NCBI GenBank assembly: GCA_049241565.1
Contig: JBMLQL010000042.1
Location: 62,001 to 126,000, forward strand
Source: DZBG01 sp049241565
Lineage (GTDB): Bacteria > Bdellovibrionota > Bacteriovoracia > Bacteriovoracales > Bacteriovoracaceae
Direction of reading: 5' to 3'
Length of the DNA: 64,000 nucleotides
Every line of letters starts with the position of its first letter. Position 1 is the stretch's first letter. The translations under genes and the position numbers were made by a program. Below the pieces are notes generated by a model. It saw nothing but the letters and a program-made list of their open reading frames with translations, had not been told where the DNA came from and searched no databases. Positions 34,729-43,529 of this stretch are shown in pieces.

Positions 34729-35598
34729 GTGTCAACAAGTGTAATAGCTATGGGAGTGGCCGGTTTTGTGGTGATCAACTTGGTCATTGGGCTTGGTCTT
34801 TTAAGTTTAGGAATCGGGGCTTTTGAAACCCTATTTGGGAAACCAAAGCTAACTCTTCTTCGTTCGACAAAAAGTGGAAATATTTTTGCTTTCGGTTTCC
34901 GTTGGAATAGCGCTAAGGAACCTTCGGCCATTGATACTGTAAGAATTCGTCTCTTCAATCCGTTTGGATCTCCGACTCAAGCTGAAGTCATGAAGCCTTT
35001 TGATTCAAAAAAAGATTCTTTTGCTGTTGAAGTTGATATGGGGCCAGGATTCATTGAACTTCTTGGGGCCAAGGGTTTTGATAATGCCATGGTTCAGGTT
35101 GAAGTGAGTTCAACTAAAGATGGAGTGGCTTTTCAGTTTGATATGAAAGGAACGAAGTTTAAGAAGCTTGTAGCCGCTGCAGAAGAAACTGTTCAAGGAT
35201 TTGTTTCAAAATATAAATTGGAAGCAGTGAAGGCTTCTAAACCACCTATTGATATTCCTATAAGAAGCTTTATTGCTGACACTGTTCCAGGTCGTGGTCC
35301 AGCTCTTAAAATGGCAACGAATCCAGTTTTTGCTGGTGATTTTGCAGGAGCCGCAGCTGGAGCAGGTGCAGGTGCTGCTGCAGGGCCAACAGCAGATAAT
35401 TTTGCTGTCCTCAAAGTTTGGATTGAGCCAGGCTGTATTGTTTGTAACGCTTGCGAAGATATTTATAAAGAAGTTTTTGAAGTTCTTTCTGACACATGTA
35501 TTATTCGTCCTGGAGCGCCACTCACTGACGGATTAAAAATCCAAGAAGCTGCTGAAGCTTGTCCAGTCGAAGTTATTAAATTCACTAAAGCTAGTTAA
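34729..35598 (+). CDS. Membrane-anchored protein with C-terminal 4Fe-4S ferredoxin domain
   Basis: 289 residues from a GTG behind GAGGGG. Layout: a transmembrane helix (about 8-30, VAGFVVINLVIGLGLLSLG), a beta-rich domain of unknown family (40-150), an Ala/Gly linker (GAAAGAGAGAAAG, about 205-222), and a ferredoxin domain (CIVCNACEDIYKEVFEV, later AAEACPVEVIKF) with the CxxCxxC and distal CP of a single-cluster bacterial ferredoxin. The ferredoxin part would lie in the cytoplasm if the linker is there. No redox partner is adjacent, so its electron acceptor is unknown. Confidence 0.8.
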   Translation: MSTSVIAMGVAGFVVINLVIGLGLLSLGIGAFETLFGKPKLTLLRSTKSGNIFAFGFRWNSAKEPSAIDTVRIRLFNPFGSPTQAEVMKPFDSKKDSFAVEVDMGPGFIELLGAKGFDNAMVQVEVSSTKDGVAFQFDMKGTKFKKLVAAAEETVQGFVSKYKLEAVKASKPPIDIPIRSFIADTVPGRGPALKMATNPVFAGDFAGAAAGAGAGAAAGPTADNFAVLKVWIEPGCIVCNACEDIYKEVFEVLSDTCIIRPGAPLTDGLKIQEAAEACPVEVIKFTKAS

Positions 35599-35600
35599 TA

Positions 35601-35629
35601 AAAAAAGGCTCCTTTCGGAGCCTTTTTTG
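35601..35629. terminator. Bidirectional terminator between ferredoxin gene and M14 peptidase gene
   Basis: AAAAAAGGCTCC - TTTC - GGAGCCTTTTTT: a GC stem flanked by an A run and a T run, so it can stop transcription from both converging genes. Confidence 0.93.
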
Positions 35630-35631
35630 TT

Positions 35632-36321
35632 TTAAAGATATTTGTGAAGTAGTTCGCTCTTAAAGAAAGCCTTGAGCCCTTCTTCGTTTTCTTGCCAGAT
35701 ATGTTTGAGCGAAGGTTTTTCTTTTAGCTCAGGACATTCAAAAGTGATCACTCCCACTTTATATTTTTCATTCACAAAAGTGCCTAAGGATCCAGGTGTA
35801 GGGTAGCCAATATCAGGCGTGAGCTCATACTTATTATGGTTTGTAATAACTTCAGCAATATCTTTGCAGTCGCCATTATAATTCACCATGGGCTTCCAAG
35901 TATGGAATGAAAGAATAAGCCCTGGTTTGTATTTTTCAAAAAGTTTAAGAAGGTATTGATTTTCTGGTTCTGAAAGAGGCTTGGGACCTGGATAATAACG
36001 AGGCTTCTTGCACTCTTTAGTCCAGTCCTTCGTAGGATAATTTCTATTAAGATCTACTGAGTGAGCATTCACTCGTGTTTGAGTCGTGTAGCCGTCTACA
36101 TTGAGGATCGGGATGACAATCATGGGCATGTCTTTAAGAGCGTGCTCTGTCTTTAACCATGCAAAGAGCTCTTTAAGAACAAAAACGCCTTCAACCTCAT
36201 CACCGTGTGTTCCACCGATAAGGTAGAGATATTTTGGGGCCTTACTTTTAAGATCTGTTTTGAAGGCATGGATTTCTCTTCCTTCTACAGATTCACCAGA
36301 TTCGATATCAGCAAAAATCAT
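35632..36321 (-). CDS. M14-family carboxypeptidase/amidase (MpaA-like)
   Basis: 229 residues, no signal peptide. Zinc site: GGTHGDEVEG (HxxE) and the later His in LSFHTW. NVDGY, DLNRNYP and catalytic Glu in TFECPE complete the M14 set. The short length and the DLNRNYPTKDW segment resemble murein peptide amidase A, which cuts the gamma-D-Glu-meso-DAP bond of muropeptides in the cytoplasm, a reasonable activity for recycling self or prey wall peptides. Its ATG overlaps the upstream pterin-enzyme stop as ATGA. Confidence 0.82.
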   Translation of the reverse strand: MIFADIESGESVEGREIHAFKTDLKSKAPKYLYLIGGTHGDEVEGVFVLKELFAWLKTEHALKDMPMIVIPILNVDGYTTQTRVNAHSVDLNRNYPTKDWTKECKKPRYYPGPKPLSEPENQYLLKLFEKYKPGLILSFHTWKPMVNYNGDCKDIAEVITNHNKYELTPDIGYPTPGSLGTFVNEKYKVGVITFECPELKEKPSLKHIWQENEEGLKAFFKSELLHKYL

Positions 36322-36818
36322 AATTTCTCACGATGAAGATAAACAGCCGCCTGGCCTGGTGTCTCTTCAACCTCCACTTCAAGGGTCGCAAAATAAAAAC
36401 CATACTTTTCAAAAACAAGTCGGCGAATTTCTTCACAGATATACATGGCAAAACGCTCAGCACTTGAATTGAGTATCGGTAATAATAATACATCAGATGT
36501 AGGAATACTGAAGAGTGATTCATCTTTTTTCGTGATAATCACAGTATTTTTACCCTCTGTTTTAATGAGGAGGTGTTTATTAAGGGTAGGAATAATCAGT
36601 TTATGGTCTAGAGAATCACAAACCTGACGAACAATAGGCTTGATATTGAGAAAATCAAAGACCATATCATCATTAAGTTCTGGAGTTTCACCCTTAACAA
36701 GAACACGGTAGTTATGGCCGTGAAGAGGCTCACGAGATCCATCCTCAAACATCATGAAATGCGATGAGGCAAAATTGAAGTATTGTTTGTGTACTTTAAT
36801 AGAAAACTGAAGACTCAA
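36318..36818 (-). CDS. 6-pyruvoyl-tetrahydropterin synthase family, PTPS-III-like
   Basis: About 166 residues from a TTG behind AAGG; the open frame extends further upstream but that part is not family-like. Zinc ligands are H in FASSHF and HGH in PLHGHNYRV. QueD-type and PTPS-II enzymes have a catalytic Cys a few residues before HGH; here that Cys is missing and the sequence is REPLHGH, that is E-x2-HGH, the signature described for PTPS-III enzymes that can replace FolB in folate synthesis. QueD-like activity is therefore less likely. Translationally coupled to the M14 peptidase gene. Confidence 0.75.
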   Translation of the reverse strand: MSLQFSIKVHKQYFNFASSHFMMFEDGSREPLHGHNYRVLVKGETPELNDDMVFDFLNIKPIVRQVCDSLDHKLIIPTLNKHLLIKTEGKNTVIITKKDESLFSIPTSDVLLLPILNSSAERFAMYICEEIRRLVFEKYGFYFATLEVEVEETPGQAAVYLHREKL

Positions 36819-36918
36819 AGCTAAACCTTGGGTAAATTTAATCTTAATATAGATACTACTTATACTAAAAAAATGGCAAAGAGAAAGACTCTTGTGCGCC
36901 AAGTAATTCAGGAACTCC

Positions 36919-37584
36919 ATGAAGAAAAAAATTCTAACTAAACTGAATGATATTAAAAAAGCCCTAGACAAGCATGAGCTCTATACTGGCAGTGCTCAAG
37001 AAGCCTATACGGCCCTTAAATCCGCCATTGAAAGGCTTCCTGAGGAATCAAAAGAAAAGGAACTTGCTGACGGGCCATTACCTGTACCTACTGAATTGGC
37101 AGGAACCCCCTTGGGAATAGCTATTTTTAGTGATGGTGGTTGTCGAGGAAATCCGGGACCAGGTGCCTGGGCCTATGTGATTCAGGACCATGAGGGCGCT
37201 GTTTTAAAAGAAAGGGCCGGCACAGATGAGTACACCACCAATAACAAAATGGAGTTATTGGGTGTTATCGAGGGTTTGAAAGAGCTTAAAAAATTATTAC
37301 CAAGTTTGAATCGTGAGGCCCTTCTTCAGAGAGTTGTAGTGGTCACAGATTCAAAATATGTGGTGGATGGCATGAATTCATGGGTAGAGGGATGGAGATC
37401 ACGTGGCTGGAAAAAAGCTGACGGGAAGTCTCCTGAGAATGTGGATTTGTGGATGAGTTTAACTGAGGCCACAACTCCCTTTTTTGAAGTGAAATTTCAA
37501 TGGGTCCGTGGACATGGTGGTCATCCCCAAAATGAGCGCTGTGATCAGCTTGCTAATAAGGCCATGGATGAAGCTTTCGCTTAG
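36919..37584 (+). CDS. rnhA: Ribonuclease H with N-terminal extension
   Basis: 221 residues. The catalytic domain (from about 67) has FSDGGCRGNPGPGAW (first Asp), TNNKMELLGVIEGL (Glu), VVTDSKYVVDGM (Asp) and WVRGHGGHPQNERCDQLA (His, Asp). It degrades RNA in RNA-DNA hybrids. The 65-residue N-terminal extension (KKILTKLNDIKKALDKHEL) is helical and charged and does not look like the HBD domain of eukaryotic-type enzymes. It overlaps the next gene by 17 bases. Confidence 0.92.
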   Translation: MKKKILTKLNDIKKALDKHELYTGSAQEAYTALKSAIERLPEESKEKELADGPLPVPTELAGTPLGIAIFSDGGCRGNPGPGAWAYVIQDHEGAVLKERAGTDEYTTNNKMELLGVIEGLKELKKLLPSLNREALLQRVVVVTDSKYVVDGMNSWVEGWRSRGWKKADGKSPENVDLWMSLTEATTPFFEVKFQWVRGHGGHPQNERCDQLANKAMDEAFA

Positions 37585-38359
37585 TCTTATTTTATTTTTT
37601 TCATTTTCGGCCTGGGGAGAATGTCACCTTAAGGCCCCTCTCTATTCACTGTCGGGACCTTTGACAATGATACTGCGTAAACTGAATCTTCTCTCAGATA
37701 TAAACTTAAAAGGTATTTCGACTTTTAATCCCATTCCTGCAAATGAGTATAAAGGTCCACGTCTTGGTGGAGGACTTTTTCTTTCACGGCGTGAGGATAA
37801 AGTTTTTGCTGGGGCGGAAGTCATTTATGATCAAGGGCGAGAACTAGATCGCTATTTTAAAAATCGTCCTTATCCTTCAATGAGTATTGAGAGCATGGGA
37901 CTTACTCCTGAAGAAGTTATTCAAAAGACGATCACTCTTTTAAGGCCACGTCTCGTGAACTGTGAAGAGAGGGTCACTGCACTTCTTAGTGAGAATAAAA
38001 AATTGATCGAAGCTAAATTTAATCAGTTAAAGAAAATTGTTTTTTTTCTTGGTCCTATTTCCTCACAGAAAAAACTTCCTGAAATGGTGATTGGAAATGA
38101 TGGGTTTGTTCTAGGGTTCAAAAAACAGAATCAAATTCACACCTATCCCTCTGAGTTGCACTATGTGAGGTGGTCACAGAAAATGATAGAGGCCTTAGAT
38201 AAGAATTTTATTTTTATTGGAGTCAGTGAGCCTAAAGATCAGAAAACGTCATCATTAATACGAATTGATCAGCGTCACCTTAATGTTATTTTTCCAGGGG
38301 CCCTGACTCCTGGACAGAGTCAGCTTGAACTGATGAGTTTTATAGTGAAGAATCTATAG
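37568..38359 (+). CDS. Divergent substrate-binding protein of a small ABC importer
   Basis: 264 residues from the ATG whose product starts MKLSLSLILFFSFSAWG, a signal peptide with a following Cys (ECHLK), without a clear lipobox. PLYSLSGPLTMILRKLN and KGPRLGGGLFLSRRE resemble the first lobe of FecB/BtuF-type cobalamin or siderophore-binding proteins. The ATPase and FecCD-like permease follow directly, supporting an importer for a metal complex or cobamide. It starts inside the RNase H gene. Confidence 0.65.
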   Translation: MKLSLSLILFFSFSAWGECHLKAPLYSLSGPLTMILRKLNLLSDINLKGISTFNPIPANEYKGPRLGGGLFLSRREDKVFAGAEVIYDQGRELDRYFKNRPYPSMSIESMGLTPEEVIQKTITLLRPRLVNCEERVTALLSENKKLIEAKFNQLKKIVFFLGPISSQKKLPEMVIGNDGFVLGFKKQNQIHTYPSELHYVRWSQKMIEALDKNFIFIGVSEPKDQKTSSLIRIDQRHLNVIFPGALTPGQSQLELMSFIVKNL

Positions 38360-38360
38360 T

Positions 38361-38945
38361 ATGGTGACAATTCATTTAGATCTCCCGTTATTTATTCAGA
38401 ACTACCACCTTAAAGGGAATCTCTACTTACCTTCAAAGGGAGTCGTTTTAATAACAGGTGAAAATGGTGTAGGGAAATCCACTCTCTGCCATTATCTTTT
38501 TGAAGAAAAAATTCTTCCGCAAAAAGTGGTTTGGACTGAGTCCAATCAATTCAGATCCATCTATCCTATAACTGTTCATTCTATTCTTGCTTTGTATAAG
38601 GAAAATGGGACAGATATTGATCTTGAGCGATATCAACTTCTTTATTCTCTCTTTAAAATGAGTATTTGGTCAGAGCGGATTTGGTCTGAACTCTCTTCTG
38701 GTCAAGGTCAGATGTTAAAGCTTTTAATGGGTCTCTCCCTTAATGCTGAGACATATCTTCTCGATGAACCGGCCCATTTTCTCGATCAAGAAAAACTTCG
38801 TGCTCTTTCTGACGTGATCACTTCAATCTCAAAAGAATCTTTAGTGATCATTATCGATCACCGCATAGATTGGTTTGATGGCAAAATGGATAAGCACTAC
38901 CAACTTCAAGCAAAAGATCAGACTATTATGGTGGAGCAGATATGA
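38361..38945 (+). CDS. Short ABC transporter ATPase
   Basis: 194 residues. Walker A is GENGVGKST, signature LSSGQGQ, Walker B TYLLDEPAHFLD and switch His IIDHRID. It lacks about 50 residues of a usual BtuD/FepC ATPase. It lies one base after the binding-protein stop, and its stop overlaps the permease start by four bases (ATGA). Confidence 0.88.
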   Translation: MVTIHLDLPLFIQNYHLKGNLYLPSKGVVLITGENGVGKSTLCHYLFEEKILPQKVVWTESNQFRSIYPITVHSILALYKENGTDIDLERYQLLYSLFKMSIWSERIWSELSSGQGQMLKLLMGLSLNAETYLLDEPAHFLDQEKLRALSDVITSISKESLVIIIDHRIDWFDGKMDKHYQLQAKDQTIMVEQI

Positions 38946-39820
38946 GTTATCCCATTGAACGTGCCATGATCGCCTTTATGAGCGGAGGACTCCTTTCTTT
39001 GAGCGGAAGTCTTATGCAGTTAACTTTTTCTCAAGAACTAGCGACTCCTTCTACTTTGGGTCTTGAGGCCTTGGCCGTTTTTGTTGTTTTGCTGGCCCAC
39101 ACTCTCACTTATTTTTTAGGAGGAGCAGAGTGGGTGAGCTTTTTGAGTCTTGGTCTAGGTCTTTTTTTTAGTTTCAGTTTTCTTTATTCACCTCTGGGAA
39201 AAAGAATCGGACGCTTTAAAACAAAGTCTTCACTCCTCATCTTGGGCCTTACAGTGAATCTTTTTGTAGGAGCGGTTTTTTCTATTTGGCAGTTTCTTTT
39301 TTTAAGTTTTAATTGGGATTTCCCTTCTGAACTTTGGTTTGGGCATTTTCGTTATATCGATTCTAAGACGATTTATCCTTTCATGATCCTGAGTATCTCT
39401 CTATGTACTATCCTTTGGCGTAAGGCCTCTAAATTCAGTCTTTATTCTTTGGGGCCTGAGGTTTTGCGACATTTGCAAATGGATTCCTGGTCGATAAGTC
39501 GCTCAATGATTGCTCTTTCTATGACCGCTACATTAGTGGTGGTGACCCAGTTTGGAGTTTTTAGTTTTATGGGCCTTATTTTTCCTATACTGGCCCGTCG
39601 TCTTTGCGGAAGGTCATGGACCATGAGAAGAGAGTTTGTGACTTCATTTTTCTTGAGTGCACCTATGATGCTTGTTTTAGATTTTTTAGTTTATGAATTT
39701 CCCATCTGGGGAGCAGAAATTCCAGTTGGCATGATGAGTCTATTTGTGGGGACATTAATGTTGATTATTTTGGTCGGGAAAGATTTGTGGAATAGTACGA
39801 ATGAAAGTTGGCAAAGATAA
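38942..39820 (+). CDS. FecCD-family ABC permease
   Basis: 292 residues, eight or nine hydrophobic helices. GGLLSLSGSLMQLTFSQELATPSTLGLEALA corresponds to the FecCD motif GaxxQxxxrNPLAxPxxLGxxxGA. GLIFPILARRLCGRSWT is the coupling region. Third gene of a binding protein-ATPase-permease operon. The substrate is probably a metal chelate or corrinoid. Confidence 0.85.
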   Translation: MSYPIERAMIAFMSGGLLSLSGSLMQLTFSQELATPSTLGLEALAVFVVLLAHTLTYFLGGAEWVSFLSLGLGLFFSFSFLYSPLGKRIGRFKTKSSLLILGLTVNLFVGAVFSIWQFLFLSFNWDFPSELWFGHFRYIDSKTIYPFMILSISLCTILWRKASKFSLYSLGPEVLRHLQMDSWSISRSMIALSMTATLVVVTQFGVFSFMGLIFPILARRLCGRSWTMRREFVTSFFLSAPMMLVLDFLVYEFPIWGAEIPVGMMSLFVGTLMLIILVGKDLWNSTNESWQR

Positions 39821-39873
39821 AATAAATCACGATAATCAACTGTATATTTTTATGTCTCAAAAAGGATTGAACA

Positions 39874-40602
39874 ATGAAACTATGGACTAAGTTTTTATCT
39901 GTTTCTCTACTTGCTCTCGTAGTAGTAGCTTGTAACAAAAATGACCCAAAAAGTGTAAAGCTTGAAAACGAAGATGAAAAAACATTCTATGCAATGGGTT
40001 TCATGCTTGGTGGAAATCTTCAGCGTTTAAACCTTAATGATAAGGAGCTAGCTGCTCTTTACAAAGGTGTTGCTGCTGCTTCTAAAAATGAAAAATCAGA
40101 AGTGGATATGAACGTTTACCAAAACCGTATTCAAGATGTTTTCAAAGCAAGAATGGATAAAGTCGCACAAACTGAAAAAGATTCAGGAAAAGCATTTATC
40201 GAAAAATTCATCAAAGATGAAGGTGCAACGAAAACTGAATCTGGACTTGCTTATAAAGTAATCAAAGAAGGAACTGGAAAAACTCCAATGGCAGAAGATG
40301 TTGTTGAAGTTCACTACCACGGTACTCTAGCAGACGGAACAGTATTTGATTCATCTGTTGAGCGTGGAAAAACGATTTCTTTCCCACTTAATCGTGTTAT
40401 CCGTGGATGGACTGAAGGTCTTCAAACAATGAAAGAGGGCGGAAAAACAAAATTTGTTATTCCATCTGAGCTTGCTTACGGTGATGCTGGTGCTCCTCCA
40501 AAAATTCCTGGTGGCGCAACTCTAGTATTTGAAGTTGAGCTTTTCAAAGTTTCTAAAGGTGAGACAGCTGCAGCTGCACCAGCTCCAAAAAAGAAGAAGT
40601 AA
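39874..40602 (+). CDS. FKBP-type peptidyl-prolyl isomerase lipoprotein (FkpA/Mip-like)
   Basis: 242 residues. A signal ends in VVVACNKN, a lipobox. A helical dimerisation domain (about 30-120) precedes the FKBP domain (VEVHYHGTLADGTVFDSS, FPLNRVIRGWTEGLQTMKEG, IPSELAYG, PGGATLVFEVELF), with a Lys/Ala-rich tail. It would fold outer-membrane or periplasmic proteins. Its own terminator follows. Confidence 0.93.
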   Translation: MKLWTKFLSVSLLALVVVACNKNDPKSVKLENEDEKTFYAMGFMLGGNLQRLNLNDKELAALYKGVAAASKNEKSEVDMNVYQNRIQDVFKARMDKVAQTEKDSGKAFIEKFIKDEGATKTESGLAYKVIKEGTGKTPMAEDVVEVHYHGTLADGTVFDSSVERGKTISFPLNRVIRGWTEGLQTMKEGGKTKFVIPSELAYGDAGAPPKIPGGATLVFEVELFKVSKGETAAAAPAPKKKK

Positions 40603-40628
40603 TTTTAATTACAGTTCTTTATAATCAC

Positions 40629-40656
40629 AAAGGCCAGGTTCATCCTGGCCTTTGTT
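40629..40656 (+). terminator. Terminator after FKBP gene
   Basis: AAAGGCCAGG - TTCAT - CCTGGCCTTT, 10-bp stem, followed by a T-rich tail (GTTGTTTT). Confidence 0.9.
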
Positions 40657-40672
40657 GTTTTAAGGGACTTTT

Positions 40673-41668
40673 ATGTTTAAAAAAATTATCCTCGGACTTT
40701 TTATTTCATTGCCCGTTCTAGGCCAGACTCTCAAAGATCAAGTCGTTCTCTTCGATACAGATAAAATTAAAACCACTGGAGTCATTGTCGCCAATGCTCA
40801 TGGAATCATAGGCGAATACTATGAAACTCCCGGTCGCGAGGATCGAAAATTTCTTCTTTGGTCTATTAGTAAAACTGTCTCCGCCCTGATTGTCGGTCGT
40901 GCCATCCAAGAGGGAATTTTAAAACTAGAGGAGAATGTCCGAGGGCAGGTAACAGTCAGGTCTTTATTGGAGATGAGTTCAGGCCTTTCATGGGATGAGA
41001 GCTATGAAGAGGCTCCCTTTAAATCGAATGTCGTGCGCATGCTTTATGGCCTAGAGGCCTTCGATATGGGCCAATATGTTCTCAGTATCCCTGCCAAACA
41101 TAAACCTGGGCATCGCTTTAAGTACTCAAGCGGTGATTCAAATCTCCTACAATGGTATTTAAAAAAGAAAATGGGCCTTGAGTATTCAGTCTACCCCTGG
41201 AAGGCCTTATTTGATCCTTTAGATATTCGAGCAAGCTTTGAAAGAGATGGACAGGGTGTTTTTGTGGCCTCTTCTTATGTCTATATGTCTTTGAAGGATC
41301 TACTCAAGGTGGCCCAGTTGATTTTAAGCAAAGGAAACTGGGGAGGAGTTCAGCTTATTTCAGAAGACTATATTACTAGTATGACGACTCCAACTAGGGC
41401 CTCTAGTGAGAGGTCAAGAATGAGAAGTGATGATCTTAACTATGGATTTCAAATTTGGCTGAACGGTTTATCAGGAAATGGAAAATTGCCTCTTAAAGAT
41501 CTTCCAGCAGGAAGCATTTTTATGCTTGGGCATCATGGACAAATTGTTGGTATTTTTCCAGATGAACAAATAATTATTTTAAGATCGGCCAGTGATAGAG
41601 GGCGATTAGATAAAAACAAATTTTTTAAAGAGATATTAGTATGGGCCAAAAAACAAAGATCACTTTAA
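40673..41668 (+). CDS. Exported beta-lactamase-fold serine hydrolase
   Basis: 331 residues with signal peptide MFKKIILGLFISLPVLG. Nucleophile Ser64 in SISK (SxxK), YSSGDSN for the YxN motif, and GHHGQ in place of KTG. The VRSLLEMSSGLSWD segment is typical of class C/EstB-type penicillin-binding-like esterases and D-peptidases. Substrate unknown; peptidoglycan or ester hydrolysis are options. The next gene starts inside its last ten codons. Confidence 0.85.
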   Translation: MFKKIILGLFISLPVLGQTLKDQVVLFDTDKIKTTGVIVANAHGIIGEYYETPGREDRKFLLWSISKTVSALIVGRAIQEGILKLEENVRGQVTVRSLLEMSSGLSWDESYEEAPFKSNVVRMLYGLEAFDMGQYVLSIPAKHKPGHRFKYSSGDSNLLQWYLKKKMGLEYSVYPWKALFDPLDIRASFERDGQGVFVASSYVYMSLKDLLKVAQLILSKGNWGGVQLISEDYITSMTTPTRASSERSRMRSDDLNYGFQIWLNGLSGNGKLPLKDLPAGSIFMLGHHGQIVGIFPDEQIIILRSASDRGRLDKNKFFKEILVWAKKQRSL

Positions 41669-41955
41669 CCGCCGGGATACTTTTCGGTATCGTCTTTACG
41701 GCGTTTAGTTTTTATTATTTCTCTGAAACCGCTCCCTGGGAGATCCCAAGTCTTCATTCAAGACGATCGGCCAAGGAGTATTGCTCTTGTCGATTTGTCA
41801 TCGGAGATTCACGAGTGGATTGCTCAAAAAAGATCTTTGATATTATTCCCTTTGGTGAAATTGAAGACAGAGAGGAGTCCGTAGAGATGAGTTTTCTTTG
41901 GTCAACTCATCGGGCCTATCTTGAGAATAAAAAGCTTGGGTGTAAAATAAGATAA
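41641..41955 (+). CDS. Small membrane-anchored protein
   Basis: 104 residues: an N-terminal helix (ITLTAGILFGIVFTAFSFYYF) anchoring a short domain with four cysteines (YCSCR, DCSK, GCK). It overlaps the serine hydrolase by 28 bases and ends at a strong terminator, so it belongs to the same unit. Function unknown. Confidence 0.7.
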   Translation: MGQKTKITLTAGILFGIVFTAFSFYYFSETAPWEIPSLHSRRSAKEYCSCRFVIGDSRVDCSKKIFDIIPFGEIEDREESVEMSFLWSTHRAYLENKKLGCKIR

Positions 41956-41987
41956 AAAAAAGCCTCCTTTGAGAGGAGGCTTTTTTT
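41954..41987. terminator. Bidirectional terminator
   Basis: Stem AGCCTCC / GGAGGCT with TTTGAGA loop, preceded by an A run and followed by seven T residues. It serves the 41641-41955 gene and the convergent protease gene. Confidence 0.93.
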
Positions 41988-42014
41988 ATTCCAGATCTAG
42001 AATCTAAATTCTGA

Positions 42015-42977
42015 TTAAAGAGCTGTGAAAGAAGTTTTAGGTTTATGCCAGCAAAGTGGACGGATACCAGAATTTTGTCCATTAAGCTTGTGACATGTAC
42101 CAACCGTTTCATCCTCTTGAGAAACATCAGTATTCATATCAATTTCGCAAAGTGATCCTTGGAAATATGTATCAAGGCGACACTGGTAAGCTGGGTGATT
42201 ATCATCAGTTTTGGCGACAACTTTTGAATCAGGTGTTTCAAATTTTGGCTCTGATGTAGAGTTACGAAGGGCCATGAAAAGTCTTGATACAGACATTCCC
42301 GCCATTCCACCACGGATACAAATTTCTTTATCAGCTTTATTACCTTTGTTAGCTTGAGAACAAGCATCAACAAGAGATTTTGGAGCATTAAGACCCTTTA
42401 CGATTTTTGCATTGTCATCGTTAAGGAAAACACGACGAAGACATTTTAAGTTTGCAAAGTAGTCAGCTTGACCTTCATTTGATGCCCAGCTAGTGATGCT
42501 GCTAGATGAAGTTCCACCCCACCATCCGCCGCCGCCGCCACCTGTCTGTGGTTGACCTTTCTTAGGAGCCCCACCAATGTGGTGACCAATTTCGTGACAG
42601 ACAACAAGAGCAAATCCATCTTCAGTGATTGTCTCATGACGAGCAAGACCACCGAACATAGCAACTTTATAATTTTTTCCAGACTGAGAAGCATAAGCAT
42701 TAACTGTAGCATCAGACCAGTTTCTTTCAACATTAAGACGTGCGCCCATTGATGAAATGATTGGGGCATAAATGCCTTCCACTTTATCAATAACGGCATT
42801 GAATTTTTCTTCCGTAAGACCAGTTCTGATAGCTTTGTTATGGCCAACAGGAATTCTTAGGTCGTTTTCAGGAACGAATCCACCGTTTTTTCTAGAACCG
42901 TCGATTGAGCAAGCAAAGCTTGAAGTCGCTAGCGACATACTTGTCACAACTGCGAGAGTCTTCATGATATTTTTCAT
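42015..42977 (-). CDS. Secreted HExxH zinc metalloprotease
   Basis: 320 residues, signal peptide MKNIMKTLAVVTSMSLATSSFA, mature from about CSIDGS. The zinc site is VVCHEIGHHIGG and the third ligand is likely Glu in NEGQADYFANLKC, a gluzincin layout. A Gly/Trp loop (GGGGGGWWGGTSS) and several cysteines (LKCLRR, ICIRGG, CRLDT, LCEID, GTCHK, LCWHK) suggest a disulfide-rich exported enzyme. GGAGG before the ATG. A role in digesting other cells is possible but unproven. Confidence 0.85.
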   Translation of the reverse strand: MKNIMKTLAVVTSMSLATSSFACSIDGSRKNGGFVPENDLRIPVGHNKAIRTGLTEEKFNAVIDKVEGIYAPIISSMGARLNVERNWSDATVNAYASQSGKNYKVAMFGGLARHETITEDGFALVVCHEIGHHIGGAPKKGQPQTGGGGGGWWGGTSSSSITSWASNEGQADYFANLKCLRRVFLNDDNAKIVKGLNAPKSLVDACSQANKGNKADKEICIRGGMAGMSVSRLFMALRNSTSEPKFETPDSKVVAKTDDNHPAYQCRLDTYFQGSLCEIDMNTDVSQEDETVGTCHKLNGQNSGIRPLCWHKPKTSFTAL

Positions 42978-43163
42978 TATTATCCTCCGTGATCACTAAT
43001 CACATTCTTTGTGTTAGGATTATGTTAAGCGTTTAAGAATTTTTTCTCAGATGGGAATTGCCTGTCTACATTATTTGATCAACAAGATCAGCTTGTAAGA
43101 TTATGTTTGAAAGGTGATAAATTAACGCTGTTATACATGGCAAACTGAGATGAAGGAATTTTT

Positions 43164-43475
43164 ATGTATCAGCTCTCTTTTTATGTCCCTAAAGATCATC
43201 TCGAAATAGTGAAAGAAGCTGTCTTTAAAGCAGGGGGCGGCCGCCTTGGGAATTATGATTATTGCTGCTTTGAGTATGAAGGCCTTGGTCAATTCAGACC
43301 CCTCGAGGGAAGCAAAGCCTTTATTGGAACGATAAACCTGATTGAAAAAGTCAGGGAAGTAAAAATTGAAATGGCCGTGGCCGATCAGTACTTAGAAGAG
43401 GTGATTCGGGCCTTAAAAAATTCACACCCTTATGAAACACCTGCTTATTTTGTCTTAAAAGCTCAGGATATTTAA
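43164..43475 (+). CDS. Small NIF3/YqfO-like (CutA-fold) protein
   Basis: 103 residues: MYQLSFYVPKDHLEIVKEAVFKAGGGRLGNYDYC, GQFRPLEGS, then HPYETPAYFVL. This is the stand-alone version of the insertion domain of NIF3/YqfO proteins, with the PII/CutA-like ferredoxin fold. Its function is poorly known, with metal or ligand binding suspected. Confidence 0.85.
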   Translation: MYQLSFYVPKDHLEIVKEAVFKAGGGRLGNYDYCCFEYEGLGQFRPLEGSKAFIGTINLIEKVREVKIEMAVADQYLEEVIRALKNSHPYETPAYFVLKAQDI

Positions 43476-43529
43476 ATCTTTTCAGTTATCCACCGATAAG
43501 CCTCTTGAAAACTAAGAGGAGAAAGCTCC

